This document shows positions 33,631-42,483 of a DNA stretch of 64,000 nt, piece by piece (within the stretch, counting starts at the first letter, position 1; each line of letters begins with the position of its first letter). The DNA lies in contig NZ_JAGGKI010000001.1 of assembly GCF_017873605.1 (NCBI RefSeq), positions 248,001 through 312,000 of the forward strand, in the 5' to 3' direction. Origin of the DNA: Paenibacillus lactis (GTDB lineage Bacteria > Bacillota > Bacilli > Paenibacillales > Paenibacillaceae). A model generated the notes under the pieces. It saw only the letters and a list, made by a program, of their open reading frames with translations, searched no databases and had not been told where the DNA came from. The position numbers and the translations under genes were made by a program.

Positions 33631-34434
33631 TTACGGCGCTTTCTTCTGCATTTGGTCCAGGCTCTTAAACTCGTACCCGCGGCTGCGGGCCTCATCGATA
33701 ATCCGGCCGAGCGCCTCCGTGTTATCTTTGGAGATCGAGTGCAGCAGAATGACGGCCCCCGGATGCAGCTGTGCCGTTACCTTATCAAAGGCGTATTGGG
33801 CGCCCCGCTGGGATTTCACATCCCAATCCATATACGCGAGCGACCAGAATACGTTGGTATATCCGAGCTGCTTGCTTACCGCAAGGGAACGCTCGTCAAA
33901 AATGCCGCGCGGCGTGCGCAAATACTTCATCTCCTGCTGTCCGGTAACGCGGGCCACTTCCTTCTTCACCCGCTCCAGCTCCTCCGTCAGCTTCTCCGCG
34001 GAAATCGTGGTTACGTCCGGATGATTCCAGGAGTGGTTGCCGATAATATGCCCTTCCGTCGCCATCCGCTTGAGCAAATCCTCCTGCGTTTTCACATAAT
34101 GCCCTGTAACAAAAAAGGTAGCCGGTACCTTCTTCTCCTTGAGCGTATCCAAAATACGAGCGGTATACCCGTTCTCGTACCCGTTATCGAACGTAAGGTA
34201 CAATTCTTTCTGGCTGGCATCGCCCATAAAGATGGCATCGTATTTTTGCAGCAGCTCCTTAAAGCCTTCTTGATCGATCGAAGGTAGCTGACCGTTGACG
34301 CTTCTCTTAAAACCGAAATGAAATGGACCGCTGCCGGCCGCAGCTGCTGCCGGAACTGCCAGGGCCGCTGACAGAAGCACGGCAAGGGCAATTCCAAGCA
34401 GCCATGCCGGCCGAAGAGCATTGCGCTTCTTCAT
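33631..34434 (-). CDS. pdaA: polysaccharide deacetylase, delta-lactam-biosynthetic PdaA type
   Basis: A 267-residue exported carbohydrate-esterase-4 enzyme. Signal peptide about residues 1-37 (LLGIALAVLLSAALAVPAAAAA). Catalytic features are TFDNGYENG (PdaA-type Asn replacing the second Asp of TFDDG), the metal-binding pair in GNHSWNHPD, RTPRGIFDE and the late histidine of VILLHSIS. PdaA removes the acetyl group from muramic acid on the way to the muramic delta-lactam of the spore cortex, which germination lytic enzymes need. The N-terminal GPFHFGFKRSVNGQLPSI matches the PdaA pattern. Monocistronic with its own terminator. Mother-cell or forespore control is likely but no promoter was identified. 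Confidence 0.88.
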   Translation of the reverse strand: MKKRNALRPAWLLGIALAVLLSAALAVPAAAAAGSGPFHFGFKRSVNGQLPSIDQEGFKELLQKYDAIFMGDASQKELYLTFDNGYENGYTARILDTLKEKKVPATFFVTGHYVKTQEDLLKRMATEGHIIGNHSWNHPDVTTISAEKLTEELERVKKEVARVTGQQEMKYLRTPRGIFDERSLAVSKQLGYTNVFWSLAYMDWDVKSQRGAQYAFDKVTAQLHPGAVILLHSISKDNTEALGRIIDEARSRGYEFKSLDQMQKKAP

Positions 34435-34601
34435 TCCTGTTCTCTCCTTCTTGAATGTGGTGTTGGGATCCTAATCCCCCATGGCAAGGCATGCTAAGGG
34501 GTCATACACCCTACTATCCCACAAACCGGAGCAAACTATGTGCCGTGGCATGCCAGCCAGGCTGCCACATACCGTCACCCTCGCCGGACGGCTCTCGAAA
34601 A

Positions 34602-35645
34602 TTAGATGACCTCCACCGTGCAGCCTTTACGATGGCTCTCCGCGGCATATTCGATCATCCGGATCACATCCCGCGCCTCTTCCGGCCGAACAGGCAAAGG
34701 ACCGCCCTCGAGAATCGCTTCCGCCAAGCCCTGATAGAATGCCTGGTACCGCCCGGGCAGCGTCTCGATCTCGCCTTGAACCGCGAGGCCGCTCAGCTCC
34801 GTTGACAGCTCGCCGTACATATCCGGCTGATCCTCTCCCCAGCCGGCATCCCCCGGCCGCATGCCTTGCTTCAATTGACCTTCCTGGGGATCCATGCCGT
34901 ATTTCAAGAAGCTTCCCTTGTCGCCATGAAGCTCGAATTTCGGCCCGGCTTGCCGGACCAGGGAACCGGCGTGCAGGATGACGCGATGGGATGGATAGCC
35001 CAGCACCAGATGGAAGTAATCATGCGCCTGGGAGCCCTCGCGCTCCTGCCGTAGATCCGCCCACAGGGTCCGGGGCTTGCCGAACAGGAAGAGCGCCTGA
35101 TCAATCAGATGAGAGCCTAGATCATACAGGATCCCGGAGCCGGGCAGCGCCTGCTCTCTCCAGCGTTCCAGCTGCGGATCGGGGCGGTAGCGGCTGAACT
35201 GCGATTGATAGATAGTCAGCTTGCCGAGCGCGCCGGTCTCAAGGAGATTGCGGACGGTTAAGAAGTCATTGTCCCAGCGGCGGTTATGGTATACCGTCAG
35301 CAGCACGCCTCTCTCGGCAGCCAGCGCAATCAGCCGGTCCGCTTCCTCCGAGGTTACGGTAAACGGCTTTTCCACCACAACATGCTTCCCCGCCTCAATC
35401 GCAAGCTTGGCGTATTCATAATGCGTTGTATTCGGACTCGTGATGATGACGAGCTGAACTTCCGGATCCGCCAGCAGCTCATCCACGCTGTCGACCACTT
35501 CGGTATCCGGCAAGTCCCGATGCACCTTGTCAGGATCCGACGACACGACGGTCCGTACATTAAAATCCGGCACGCTTCGAAGAATCGGTGCATGAAACAC
35601 CGAGCCGGATAACCCATAACCGATGATTCCCGTCTGTATTGCCAT
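34602..35645 (-). CDS. Gfo/Idh/MocA-family NAD(P)-dependent oxidoreductase
   Basis: A 347-residue dehydrogenase. The N-terminal Rossmann domain has GIIGYGLSGSVFHAPIL and the catalytic Lys of VVVEKPFTVT. The C-terminal alpha/beta domain includes YHNRRWDNDFLTVRNLL and the Asp/His pair region DLGSHLIDQALFLFG. The sequence style is that of the YvaA/IolW-like group (scyllo-inositol dehydrogenase), but substrate choice cannot be fixed without comparison. No inositol genes are near. The gene is apparently monocistronic. An ATTAG-n9-CTAAT inverted repeat occurs about 30 bases upstream of the start. Confidence 0.88.
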   Translation of the reverse strand: MAIQTGIIGYGLSGSVFHAPILRSVPDFNVRTVVSSDPDKVHRDLPDTEVVDSVDELLADPEVQLVIITSPNTTHYEYAKLAIEAGKHVVVEKPFTVTSEEADRLIALAAERGVLLTVYHNRRWDNDFLTVRNLLETGALGKLTIYQSQFSRYRPDPQLERWREQALPGSGILYDLGSHLIDQALFLFGKPRTLWADLRQEREGSQAHDYFHLVLGYPSHRVILHAGSLVRQAGPKFELHGDKGSFLKYGMDPQEGQLKQGMRPGDAGWGEDQPDMYGELSTELSGLAVQGEIETLPGRYQAFYQGLAEAILEGGPLPVRPEEARDVIRMIEYAAESHRKGCTVEVI

Positions 35646-35754
35646 AACGCATATGCCCCCTTTTCATTAGTACTAGGTTCTAATTCGAGATTTGCCGGGT
35701 CGATTCCTTGCGCACCTCCTAAATTCCATGAAAAACCAGGGAACGCATCACGCC

Positions 35755-35794
35755 AAAAGCCGCCCTCCACGATTCCTCGTGCGAAGACGGCTTC
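35755..35794 (-). terminator. probable terminator of the second catalase gene
   Basis: On the minus strand AAGCCG pairs with CGGCTT, with an inner CACGA/TCGTG stem, followed by TTTT. It lies about 60 bases past the catalase stop. Confidence 0.6.
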
Positions 35795-35852
35795 TTGTGC
35801 TTATTCGCTTTCGCGTAATAAAACCAAATCGTTACGATAGGTTGCTGTCCGC

Positions 35853-37478
35853 TTAGTAAGGATCCGCCTCGTGGCCCATGCGCTCGGCATCCTCCACCGC
35901 TTGATCCCGCGCGCTTTCTGCGGCGCCTGCCTTCTTCTTGGCGTCCAATCCTTCCCTCACCCGACGGCCGTAATCCTCGTCGGCGTTCGTAAAGTATTCC
36001 ACCATTTTATCCTGAATGCGGACGTCGCACTGAATCAGCGCATTAACCAAGTTGTTGATCAGATCGTCGCGCTCCCAATCCTCGAACGCTCTGTACGTAT
36101 CGCCCGCCTGCTTGAAGTCGAGCGTCCGGTCCAGCTTCTCGCGGACCAGGCTGGCATCGTAATGCGGCTGATGCGGCTTTGCGGTCTGCGACGCCTCCTT
36201 CAGGCCGTCCGTCATCGACGGTTCATAGTCGACATGCGTGCTTTGCCCTGGGGCCTTATCGACGAAGTAAGACATTTGCCCGCCGCGCTGGTTCGTCGCC
36301 ACCCGCTTCTTCGGCGCGTTAATCGGCAGCTGGAGGTAGTTCGTTCCTACCCGATACCGCTGCGTGTCGGAATACGAAAAGGTCCGTCCTTGAAGAAGCT
36401 TGTCGTCGGAGAAGTCGAGGCCGTCCACGAGCACGCCCGTCCCGAATGCCGCTTGCTCCACCTCGTTATAGTAATTTTCCGGATTGCGGTTCAGCACCAT
36501 TTTGCCGACCTTCAGGAACGGGAACTGGTCCTGCGGCCACAGCTTGGTCGGGTCAAGCGGATCGAACTCCAGCTCCGGATGCTCATCGTCGGTCATGATC
36601 TGGACGCACAGCTCCCACTCCGGATAGTCCCCGCGCTCAATCGCTTCATACAGATCCTGCGTCGCATGGCTGTCGTTCACGGCCTGGATTTTGTTCGCTT
36701 CCTCTTGCGTTAAGTTTTTGATCCCCTGCTTGAGCGGCTCCCAGTGATATTTCACCAGCACGGCTTGGCCCTCGGCGTTCACCCATTTATATGTATTGAC
36801 GCCGGAGCCCTGCATTTGCCGGTAGTTGGCGGGGATTCCCCATGGAGAATAGACGAAGGTAATCATGTGCGTGGCTTCCGGTGAGCGGGATACGAAATCG
36901 AACATCCCCACCGGTCCCGGAACGTTGGATACCGGATCCGGTCTGAACGCGTGCACCATGTCCGGAAACTTGAGCGGGTCGCGAATGAAAAATATTTTCA
37001 AATTGTTGCCGACCAGATCCCAGTTGCCCTCCTCCGTGTAAAACTTGACGGCAAAGCCGCGCGGATCTCGAAGCGTCTCCGGGGAACCGGCGCCGTGAAT
37101 GACGGTCGAGAATCGGACGAACACAGGCGTACGCTTTCCCTCCACCTGGAAGAGCTTCGCGCGCGTATACTTGGATACCGGCTCGTCACCCACCTTGCCA
37201 TAAGCCTCGAAATACCCGTGCGCCCCTGCCCCTCGGGCGTGGACGACCCGCTCGGGAATTTTCTCCCGGTCGAAATGCGTGATTTTCTCCAAAAAATGAT
37301 AGTTCTCCAGCGTCATCGGTCCACGGTTGCCGACGGTTCTTACGTTCTGGTTATCCGAGATCGGATGCCCCTGCCGGTTCGTAAGCGTGTCCTCGCGCTC
37401 GGTTTCCCCGCGGTTCTGGTCATAGCTCCGGCGTCCGTCTTCAACCTGCTTTCCTGCTTCAAACTCCTGATCGCTCAC
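35853..37478 (-). CDS. second monofunctional haem catalase (KatX-like length)
   Basis: A 541-residue catalase with an extended N terminus (about 30 residues, rich in D/E/Q/R). Distal His in [35 protein letters not shown], the Asn of [18 protein letters not shown] and the haem-ligand Tyr in [14 protein letters not shown] are all present. A GTG start is chosen because AAGGAGG lies 10 bases upstream; an ATG three codons earlier is only one base from that site. Length and C-terminal tail resemble the spore catalase KatX, and no PerR-type palindrome is evident upstream. A dedicated spore or stationary role is therefore possible but unproven. Copy B of the interspersed repeat stands 50 bases in front of the start. 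Confidence 0.92.
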   Translation of the reverse strand: MSDQEFEAGKQVEDGRRSYDQNRGETEREDTLTNRQGHPISDNQNVRTVGNRGPMTLENYHFLEKITHFDREKIPERVVHARGAGAHGYFEAYGKVGDEPVSKYTRAKLFQVEGKRTPVFVRFSTVIHGAGSPETLRDPRGFAVKFYTEEGNWDLVGNNLKIFFIRDPLKFPDMVHAFRPDPVSNVPGPVGMFDFVSRSPEATHMITFVYSPWGIPANYRQMQGSGVNTYKWVNAEGQAVLVKYHWEPLKQGIKNLTQEEANKIQAVNDSHATQDLYEAIERGDYPEWELCVQIMTDDEHPELEFDPLDPTKLWPQDQFPFLKVGKMVLNRNPENYYNEVEQAAFGTGVLVDGLDFSDDKLLQGRTFSYSDTQRYRVGTNYLQLPINAPKKRVATNQRGGQMSYFVDKAPGQSTHVDYEPSMTDGLKEASQTAKPHQPHYDASLVREKLDRTLDFKQAGDTYRAFEDWERDDLINNLVNALIQCDVRIQDKMVEYFTNADEDYGRRVREGLDAKKKAGAAESARDQAVEDAERMGHEADPY

Positions 37479-37527
37479 GGATTTCATTCCTCCTTGGATA
37501 TATCGCTTGCTAATGGCTTTCCTTACT

Positions 37528-37595
37528 AGAGGTTGTTCAAAAAGCCGTCTTTTGATCACGAAGCGAATCAAGAGGGAAAAACCGGCTTTTTGAAC
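37528..37595 (+). repeat. interspersed repeat, copy B (short form, hairpin)
   Basis: Starts AGAGGTTGTTCAAAAAGCCG and ends CGGCTTTTTGAAC. The outer TTCAAAAAGCCG/CGGCTTTTTGAA arms form a 12-bp stem. The A-run and T-run on each side make it look like a bidirectional terminator. Confidence 0.75.
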
Positions 37596-37736
37596 TCACA
37601 CTAATATGGATATTATGTCCAAGGCCTGAAAATGTATGAAAGGATCGAAAGGTTTGATAGGGCGGCCCACACCGGCGCTACCGGCCCTCTTCCAATCCAT
37701 GGAAATATGCTGAGCGCTCCGGCAAATCACCGAATG

Positions 37737-38627
37737 CTACTCCTTCTCCCCTAGCAGCCCGCGCGTAAATGCAATCCACTCCCGCACCGCAAAGGACAAG
37801 TAACGGTCCTTCCGCCAGATCATCCCGAGCTGCCACGGAATCGAAGGATTGTCCAGCGGAATAATGGAGACGCGCGAGGAATCGATCTCCTTGCAGATCG
37901 TTTCAGGCAGAAGCGCGATCCCCAAATTTGCCGCCACCATCCCGCTGATCAGGTCCCACTGCGAGCTTTCATATACGACACGCGGCTCGAACCCGGCCTC
38001 CACGCATTCGCGGATAATCCGGTCATGCAGCGTGAAATCCTCCCGGAACAAAACGAACGGTTCCTCTGCAAGCTCCTTCAAATTCACGCTGTCCCTGCCG
38101 GCGAGCCGATGGGACGGATGCACGAGCAAATTCAGCTTCTCCTTAACAAAGGAATAATAGTGAAACACCTCTTCATTTACCGGAAGCACCGCCACGCCGA
38201 TATCCGTCTGGCCGCTCTCCACGTCGGCCTCCACCTTCTTCGCCCCGTCTTCGATCAGCTGAATCGTGATTTTCGGGTAGCTCTTATGGAACTGACCGAT
38301 CACTTCGGGGAAAAAGCTTGACCCGACCATCGGCGGCAGACCGATCCGCAGATGCCCGCGCCGAAGATTCATCAGATCCTCCAGCTCCGCGGACACGCGC
38401 TGAAAGGCCTCTACCATCTGCTGCGCCTGCTGGTACATGATATGCCCGGCATCCGTCAGCTCAATCCGCTTGCCTGCCCGGTGGAATAGCGTGACCCCCC
38501 ACTCGTCCTCCATATTCCGGATCGTCTTGCTGATGGTCGGCTGCGTGATATAAAGCTTCTCCGCCGCCTTCGTAAAGCTCTGATTTCTCGCAACCTCAAG
38601 AAAATACTGCAGCTGCCGTATATCCAT
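37737..38627 (-). CDS. LysR-family regulator, CidR/YwbI-like
   Basis: A 296-residue LysR-type regulator. Helix-turn-helix: MDIRQLQYFLEVARNQSFTK as the canonical start, then LYITQPTISKTIRNMEDEWG. The effector domain (about 90-290) includes LRIGLPPMVGSSFFPEVIGQ and VAANLGIALLPETIC. GGAGG lies 9 bases before the ATG. It is divergent from a cidA-cidB pair, the arrangement of ywbI-ywbHG in Bacillus. It therefore probably activates that pair in response to acidic overflow metabolites such as acetate or pyruvate, which is known for CidR in other Firmicutes and inferred here. Confidence 0.9.
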   Translation of the reverse strand: MDIRQLQYFLEVARNQSFTKAAEKLYITQPTISKTIRNMEDEWGVTLFHRAGKRIELTDAGHIMYQQAQQMVEAFQRVSAELEDLMNLRRGHLRIGLPPMVGSSFFPEVIGQFHKSYPKITIQLIEDGAKKVEADVESGQTDIGVAVLPVNEEVFHYYSFVKEKLNLLVHPSHRLAGRDSVNLKELAEEPFVLFREDFTLHDRIIRECVEAGFEPRVVYESSQWDLISGMVAANLGIALLPETICKEIDSSRVSIIPLDNPSIPWQLGMIWRKDRYLSFAVREWIAFTRGLLGEKE

Positions 38628-38754
38628 TCGCGCATTACCTCCATGCTCGTATGTATAGATATATTTTGTGTGTATAGATAAATGGAATAGTTGGCATTCG
38701 ATATATGCATTTTACCTATGAAAGCAATCGCTGTAAAATTTCATTAAAATGAAA

Positions 38755-38927
38755 GTGCAAAAAGTCGGTTTTTCAGCACCGAGAAGGTTGGATGAAGTTA
38801 GGGACTGAGGAGCGGAGCGTACGTTTTGGGTACGTGAGCCCCGGGAGCCCGGCTGAATTCAAGATTCGATGCCGAGCTACTTCGTGACTCACTTCGTGAT
38901 CAAAAAACGACTTTTTGAACAACCTCT
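38755..38927 (-). repeat. interspersed repeat, copy C (173 bp, full length)
   Basis: Read on the minus strand it opens AGAGGTTGTTCAAAAAGTCG and closes CGACTTTTTGCAC. The ends are a 13-bp inverted repeat with one mismatch (GTTCAAAAAGTCG versus GTGCAAAAAGTCG). The inner part contains TTTTTTGATCACGAAGTGA, shared with copies A and B. It has no open frame and looks like a MITE or other non-autonomous repeat. It fills most of the cidR-cidA interval. Confidence 0.75.
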
Positions 38928-38960
38928 TAAAACATGAAAACAAGGAGGCGGAGGCCGGTC

Positions 38961-39332
38961 ATGAAAAACATCATCAAGGGAAGCCTGCAAGTGGCCGGTT
39001 TCATGCTGCTGTCGATTCTGATGAGTCAGCTTGCCAAACTGGCCCATATTCCGATACCCGGAAGCATCCTCGGCATCGCCGTGGTCTTCATTCTCCTCGA
39101 AACGGGCGTCCTGAAGCTGGAGTGGATTGAACTCGGCGCCAATTGGCTCCTTGCCGAGCTCCTGCTCTTCTTCATTCCCGCCGCAGTCGGGGTCATGAAT
39201 TATTTCACCGTACTTGAAGCCGACGGATTCCGGATTCTGGCCGTCGTCCTGCTCAGCACCGTTCTCGTCATGGCGGGCTCGGGATTGACGGCAACCTTAA
39301 TTTCTTCAAGAAAGGAGCGTAAATCATCATGA
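38961..39332 (+). CDS. cidA: CidA/LrgA-family holin-like protein
   Basis: A 123-residue membrane protein starting MKNIIKGSLQ; GGAGG lies 6 bases upstream. Four membrane segments are apparent, with the family's HIPIPGSILGIAVVFILL core and LLFFIPAAVGVMNYF. CidA/LrgA proteins are holin-like and influence autolysis and export of small metabolites together with CidB/LrgB. The last bases overlap the cidB start (ATGA). A divergent LysR gene supports the Cid over the Lrg assignment. The interspersed repeat ends only 33 bases before the start codon, so the promoter must lie in or beyond the repeat. Confidence 0.88.
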   Translation: MKNIIKGSLQVAGFMLLSILMSQLAKLAHIPIPGSILGIAVVFILLETGVLKLEWIELGANWLLAELLLFFIPAAVGVMNYFTVLEADGFRILAVVLLSTVLVMAGSGLTATLISSRKERKSS

Positions 39333-40018
39333 CAACTTTGCTATCCGTCCTGACGGGTTTGCTGCTGACCATCGGCATCTATGCCGGAGCCAAGCGATTA
39401 TACCGCCGTGTGCCGAAGGTCTATCTGTCCCCGCTCCTTATTACTCCGCTGCTTATTATTGTGATCTTGACCCAGTCGGGCATATCCTATGATGCATATA
39501 ATGAAGGTGCGAAGTGGATCAGTAAACTGCTGGAGCCGGCAACCGTCGCATTTGCCGTCCCGCTGTACAAAAACTTTCAAACCCTTAAGCGCCATGCGGC
39601 TGAAATTATATGCGGCGTCGCAGCCGGTTCCGTGCTTGCCATGGTGTCCTCCGGCATGCTGGCCAAATGGATGCATCTGAGCAGCCCGCTTGCCACAAGC
39701 CTGATTCCGCGCTCGATCACGACACCCATAGCCATGAATGTGTCCGAGGTCATCGGCGGCTTGCCCAGCATGACCGCCGTATTCGTCATCATGACCGGCA
39801 TTCTCGGCTCCATGGTCGGGCCCTCGATTATGCGGATCTTCCGGATTCGGGGAGATATCGCACGCGGAATTTTGTTCGGGACCGCGGCACATGGGACCGG
39901 GACTTCAAAGGCGTTCGAATTCAGCTCGCTGTCCGGAACCATTTCCAGCATCTCCATGATCATGGCGGCGCTGTTTACCCTCGGTGCCGCGCCGATGATG
40001 ATGGCATTTTTACACTAG
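39329..40018 (+). CDS. cidB: CidB/LrgB-family membrane protein
   Basis: A 229-residue protein with about six membrane helices. Family signatures are VPKVYLSPLLITPLLIIV, LEPATVAFAVPLYKN, RSITTPIAMNVSEVIGG and a C-terminal GTAAHGTGTSKAFE block. LrgB/CidB proteins work with CidA-type partners in membrane processes linked to murein hydrolase control and metabolite export. It is translationally coupled to cidA by a four-base overlap and followed by an intrinsic terminator, so the two genes form a complete operon. Confidence 0.92.
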   Translation: MTTLLSVLTGLLLTIGIYAGAKRLYRRVPKVYLSPLLITPLLIIVILTQSGISYDAYNEGAKWISKLLEPATVAFAVPLYKNFQTLKRHAAEIICGVAAGSVLAMVSSGMLAKWMHLSSPLATSLIPRSITTPIAMNVSEVIGGLPSMTAVFVIMTGILGSMVGPSIMRIFRIRGDIARGILFGTAAHGTGTSKAFEFSSLSGTISSISMIMAALFTLGAAPMMMAFLH

Positions 40019-40037
40019 AAGAGCTTTACTTCGATAA

Positions 40038-40061
40038 AATCGGCCTCGGGCCGGTTTTTTC
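40038..40061 (+). terminator. intrinsic terminator of cidAB
   Basis: CGGCC-TCG-GGCCG stem followed by GTTTTTT, about 20 bases after the cidB stop. Confidence 0.85.
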
Positions 40062-40111
40062 ATTGTTTAATTTCGGTTGTTATGCGAAGAATATGGACTT
40101 ACTTTAACTCT

Positions 40112-40140
40112 TTGACAACCTCCTTCGAAGAGGTCATAAT
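40112..40140 (+). promoter_or_regulatory. sigma-A promoter with palindromic spacer, upstream of the LTA synthase gene
   Basis: TTGACA (40112-40117), 17 bases, CATAAT (40135-40140). The spacer contains ACCTC-n7-GAGGT with a TTCGAA centre, an inverted repeat placed where a repressor would block polymerase. The leader to the gene is about 190 bases and holds a 7-bp hairpin (TAAACGC/GCGTTTA, 40186-40214). Confidence 0.6.
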
Positions 40141-40340
40141 AAATTCTGTTCATAACTTTTGTAAAATTTATGGGTTAATTAGTTGTAAACGCAGCTGTCG
40201 GCAAGCCGCGTTTAACTCTGCTCTTAGCCGCTAAGGTATCGTATAGGCGGTACGAAGAACGCGCTTTGCACCGGACTGATCAGAGAGCATCATCAACATC
40301 GTAAAATCTGCATGTGCGACATGAAAGGAAGGCGATACAG

Positions 40341-42197
40341 GTGTTTTCCATCTCACGGTTTCGTTTAACCATTACGAAGCCATTTATATTTTTCTCCGTC
40401 ATTATGCTGCTTAAGAGCTACTTGGCCTGGGTCGTCATATTTGACGATGTGCTTCCGTGGAGGCCGCTGATTACGGAGATCCCCTTTATCTGGCTCGTGT
40501 TCAGCTTGATTGAGTGGTTTGCCTCCAAGCGCAAGCTGGCTGTCTACATGGGCGTCAACCTGTTGTTGACCGCCATTTTCTTCGCGGCCATCATGTATTA
40601 TAAATATTACGGCGTTATCGTCACTTATCATGCACTAGAGCAGGTGAACCAAGTCACTGCGGTGAGCAACAGCGTATTTTCGCTCATGGATCCGTACTAC
40701 CTGCTGATCTTCACCGACATTATCGTATTGTTCGTGCTCCTTTGGCGCAGCGACCGCGTCAAGAACTGGAAGAACCGGCACACCAAGAAGGAGAAGCGGA
40801 AGTTTGCGCCGATTATGTTCGTGCTCTCCCTGATGCTCTGCCTCTTCCAGATTATGCCGAACCGGGCAAGCATGAACGAAATCGTGAAGGCACAGGAAAT
40901 GGGCATCCTGAATTATGAAGCGTACACCATTTTCCAGCAGGAGAATAAAAAGCTCGAGGATGCCAAGGCGATTACACAGGCTCGAATCAACGAACTAAAG
41001 GGCCTTCAGCCCGCCGAGAAGCCTGTGTTATCCGGCGCAGCCAAGGGCAAGAACCTGATCATCATTCAAATGGAATCCTTTCAGAATTTCCTGATCGATT
41101 TGAAGATTGACGGCAAGGAAATTACGCCGAACATGAATAAGCTCGCCCGTGAGAGCCTGTACTTCCCGAACTTCTTCCAGAACGTTGGACAGGGCAACAC
41201 CTCGGATGCCGAGTTTGTTGTCAACACGTCCTTCTACATTCCTCCGCGGGGGGCGGCGACGCAGCATTATGCGGACCGGGTTCTTCCGAGCCTGCCGAGA
41301 CTGATGCAAAGCCAAGGCTACGATACGGCAACCTTCCATACGAATGTGGTGGAATTCTGGAACCGCGGCGAGCTGTACAAGGCGCTTGGGTTCAACCGTT
41401 ATTACGATAAAGCCTTCTTCGGGGAGGATGATAAGCTGTTCTTCGGCGCATCGGATGACGCGCTGTATACCAAAACGGCGGCCGAGCTGGAGAAGATGCA
41501 CGAGACGGGCAAGCCGTTCTATACGCAGATCATATCGATGTCGGCCCACCATCCGTTTACCATTCCGGAAGAGAAATACCGGATGACGCTGCCGGAGCGG
41601 TATGAAGGCACCTTCGTCGGCGACTATATCCGTGCGCAAAACTATGCGGATGACGCCCTCGGCAAATTCATCGAGCAGCTGAAGAAGGACGGCATATGGG
41701 ACGACAGCCTGATTGTCGTCTACGGCGACCATCTCGGTCTGCCGATTTATTCCTTGGACAACAAGGATAAAGAGCTGATGCAGGAGATTTACGGCCGGGA
41801 GTACACATCAGCCGATATGATCAACATCCCGCTCATGATTCACGGCAATGGTCTGGAGCCGGCCGTGAAGGAGCAAGTCGGCGGGCAGATCGATCTGCTG
41901 CCGACCATTGCGAACCTGCTTGGCGCTCCGCTCGATGACCAGCTTCACTTCGGTCAGGACCTGCTGAACCATGCGGACAGCAATCTGCTGCCGGAGCGGT
42001 ACTATCTGCCGTCCGGGACGTTCATCAACAATACGACCATGTACATCCCGGGGATCGGCTTCGAGGATGGCACCAAGCATCCGCTGCCTCATCAAGATAA
42101 GGCGTCCACCCAAGCTTCGCGGGAAGAGTTCGAACGCGCCCTGCAGCTCCTCCATCTGTCCGACAGTTATGTCAGACAGCTCCCGCTCCATAAATAA
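40341..42197 (+). CDS. ltaS: lipoteichoic acid synthase-family sulfatase-fold enzyme
   Basis: A 618-residue membrane enzyme. The GTG start is supported by GGAAGG 8 bases upstream; the frame begins nine codons earlier without a site. About five membrane helices (1-165) precede an extracytoplasmic sulfatase-fold domain. The catalytic Thr287 is in GQGNTSDAEFVVN. Metal-site residues are visible in IIQMES, VYGDHLG and MSAHHPF. The enzyme transfers glycerol-phosphate from phosphatidylglycerol onto the growing LTA chain on the outer membrane face. It could also be a paralogue of the YfnI/YqgS/YvgJ kind, since several usually coexist. It has its own promoter and terminator. Confidence 0.88.
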   Translation: MFSISRFRLTITKPFIFFSVIMLLKSYLAWVVIFDDVLPWRPLITEIPFIWLVFSLIEWFASKRKLAVYMGVNLLLTAIFFAAIMYYKYYGVIVTYHALEQVNQVTAVSNSVFSLMDPYYLLIFTDIIVLFVLLWRSDRVKNWKNRHTKKEKRKFAPIMFVLSLMLCLFQIMPNRASMNEIVKAQEMGILNYEAYTIFQQENKKLEDAKAITQARINELKGLQPAEKPVLSGAAKGKNLIIIQMESFQNFLIDLKIDGKEITPNMNKLARESLYFPNFFQNVGQGNTSDAEFVVNTSFYIPPRGAATQHYADRVLPSLPRLMQSQGYDTATFHTNVVEFWNRGELYKALGFNRYYDKAFFGEDDKLFFGASDDALYTKTAAELEKMHETGKPFYTQIISMSAHHPFTIPEEKYRMTLPERYEGTFVGDYIRAQNYADDALGKFIEQLKKDGIWDDSLIVVYGDHLGLPIYSLDNKDKELMQEIYGREYTSADMINIPLMIHGNGLEPAVKEQVGGQIDLLPTIANLLGAPLDDQLHFGQDLLNHADSNLLPERYYLPSGTFINNTTMYIPGIGFEDGTKHPLPHQDKASTQASREEFERALQLLHLSDSYVRQLPLHK

Positions 42198-42210
42198 TAA
42201 CAAGGCATGC

Positions 42211-42249
42211 AAGGACCTCACCCGTCTGTTTGGGTGAGGTCCTTTTTTC
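42211..42249 (+). terminator. intrinsic terminator of the LTA synthase gene
   Basis: Perfect 11-bp stem GGACCTCACCC/GGGTGAGGTCC with TTTTTT directly after it. Confidence 0.92.
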
Positions 42250-42310
42250 TTCGACAGATGCCGCCAAGGCAATCCTGAAGCGGACTTTCATCGGCTTAAC
42301 CAACTGACAT

Positions 42311-42340
42311 TTGACATAGTGGCACACTTTTTCTTATGAT
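42311..42340 (+). promoter_or_regulatory. sigma-A-like promoter for the small secreted protein gene
   Basis: TTGACA, 18 bases, TATGAT. It lies about 145 bases before the TTG start of the secreted protein and after the LTA synthase terminator. Confidence 0.5.
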
Positions 42341-42483
42341 GTATAACAATATACCTTGTTTTAAATATGATGATCGTGGTGAAATTAGGTACAACAACGA
42401 GATTCATTGAATCATATGAACGCATTTCAGCCATATATTTGTTAGAGCAAATCGATTACGAATTCTAGGAGTGACGATCCGAC

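Noticed and set aside
34540..34580. GTGGCA...TGCCAC hairpin after the Gfo/Idh gene as a terminator
   Set aside because: No U-run follows on either strand, so I do not call it.
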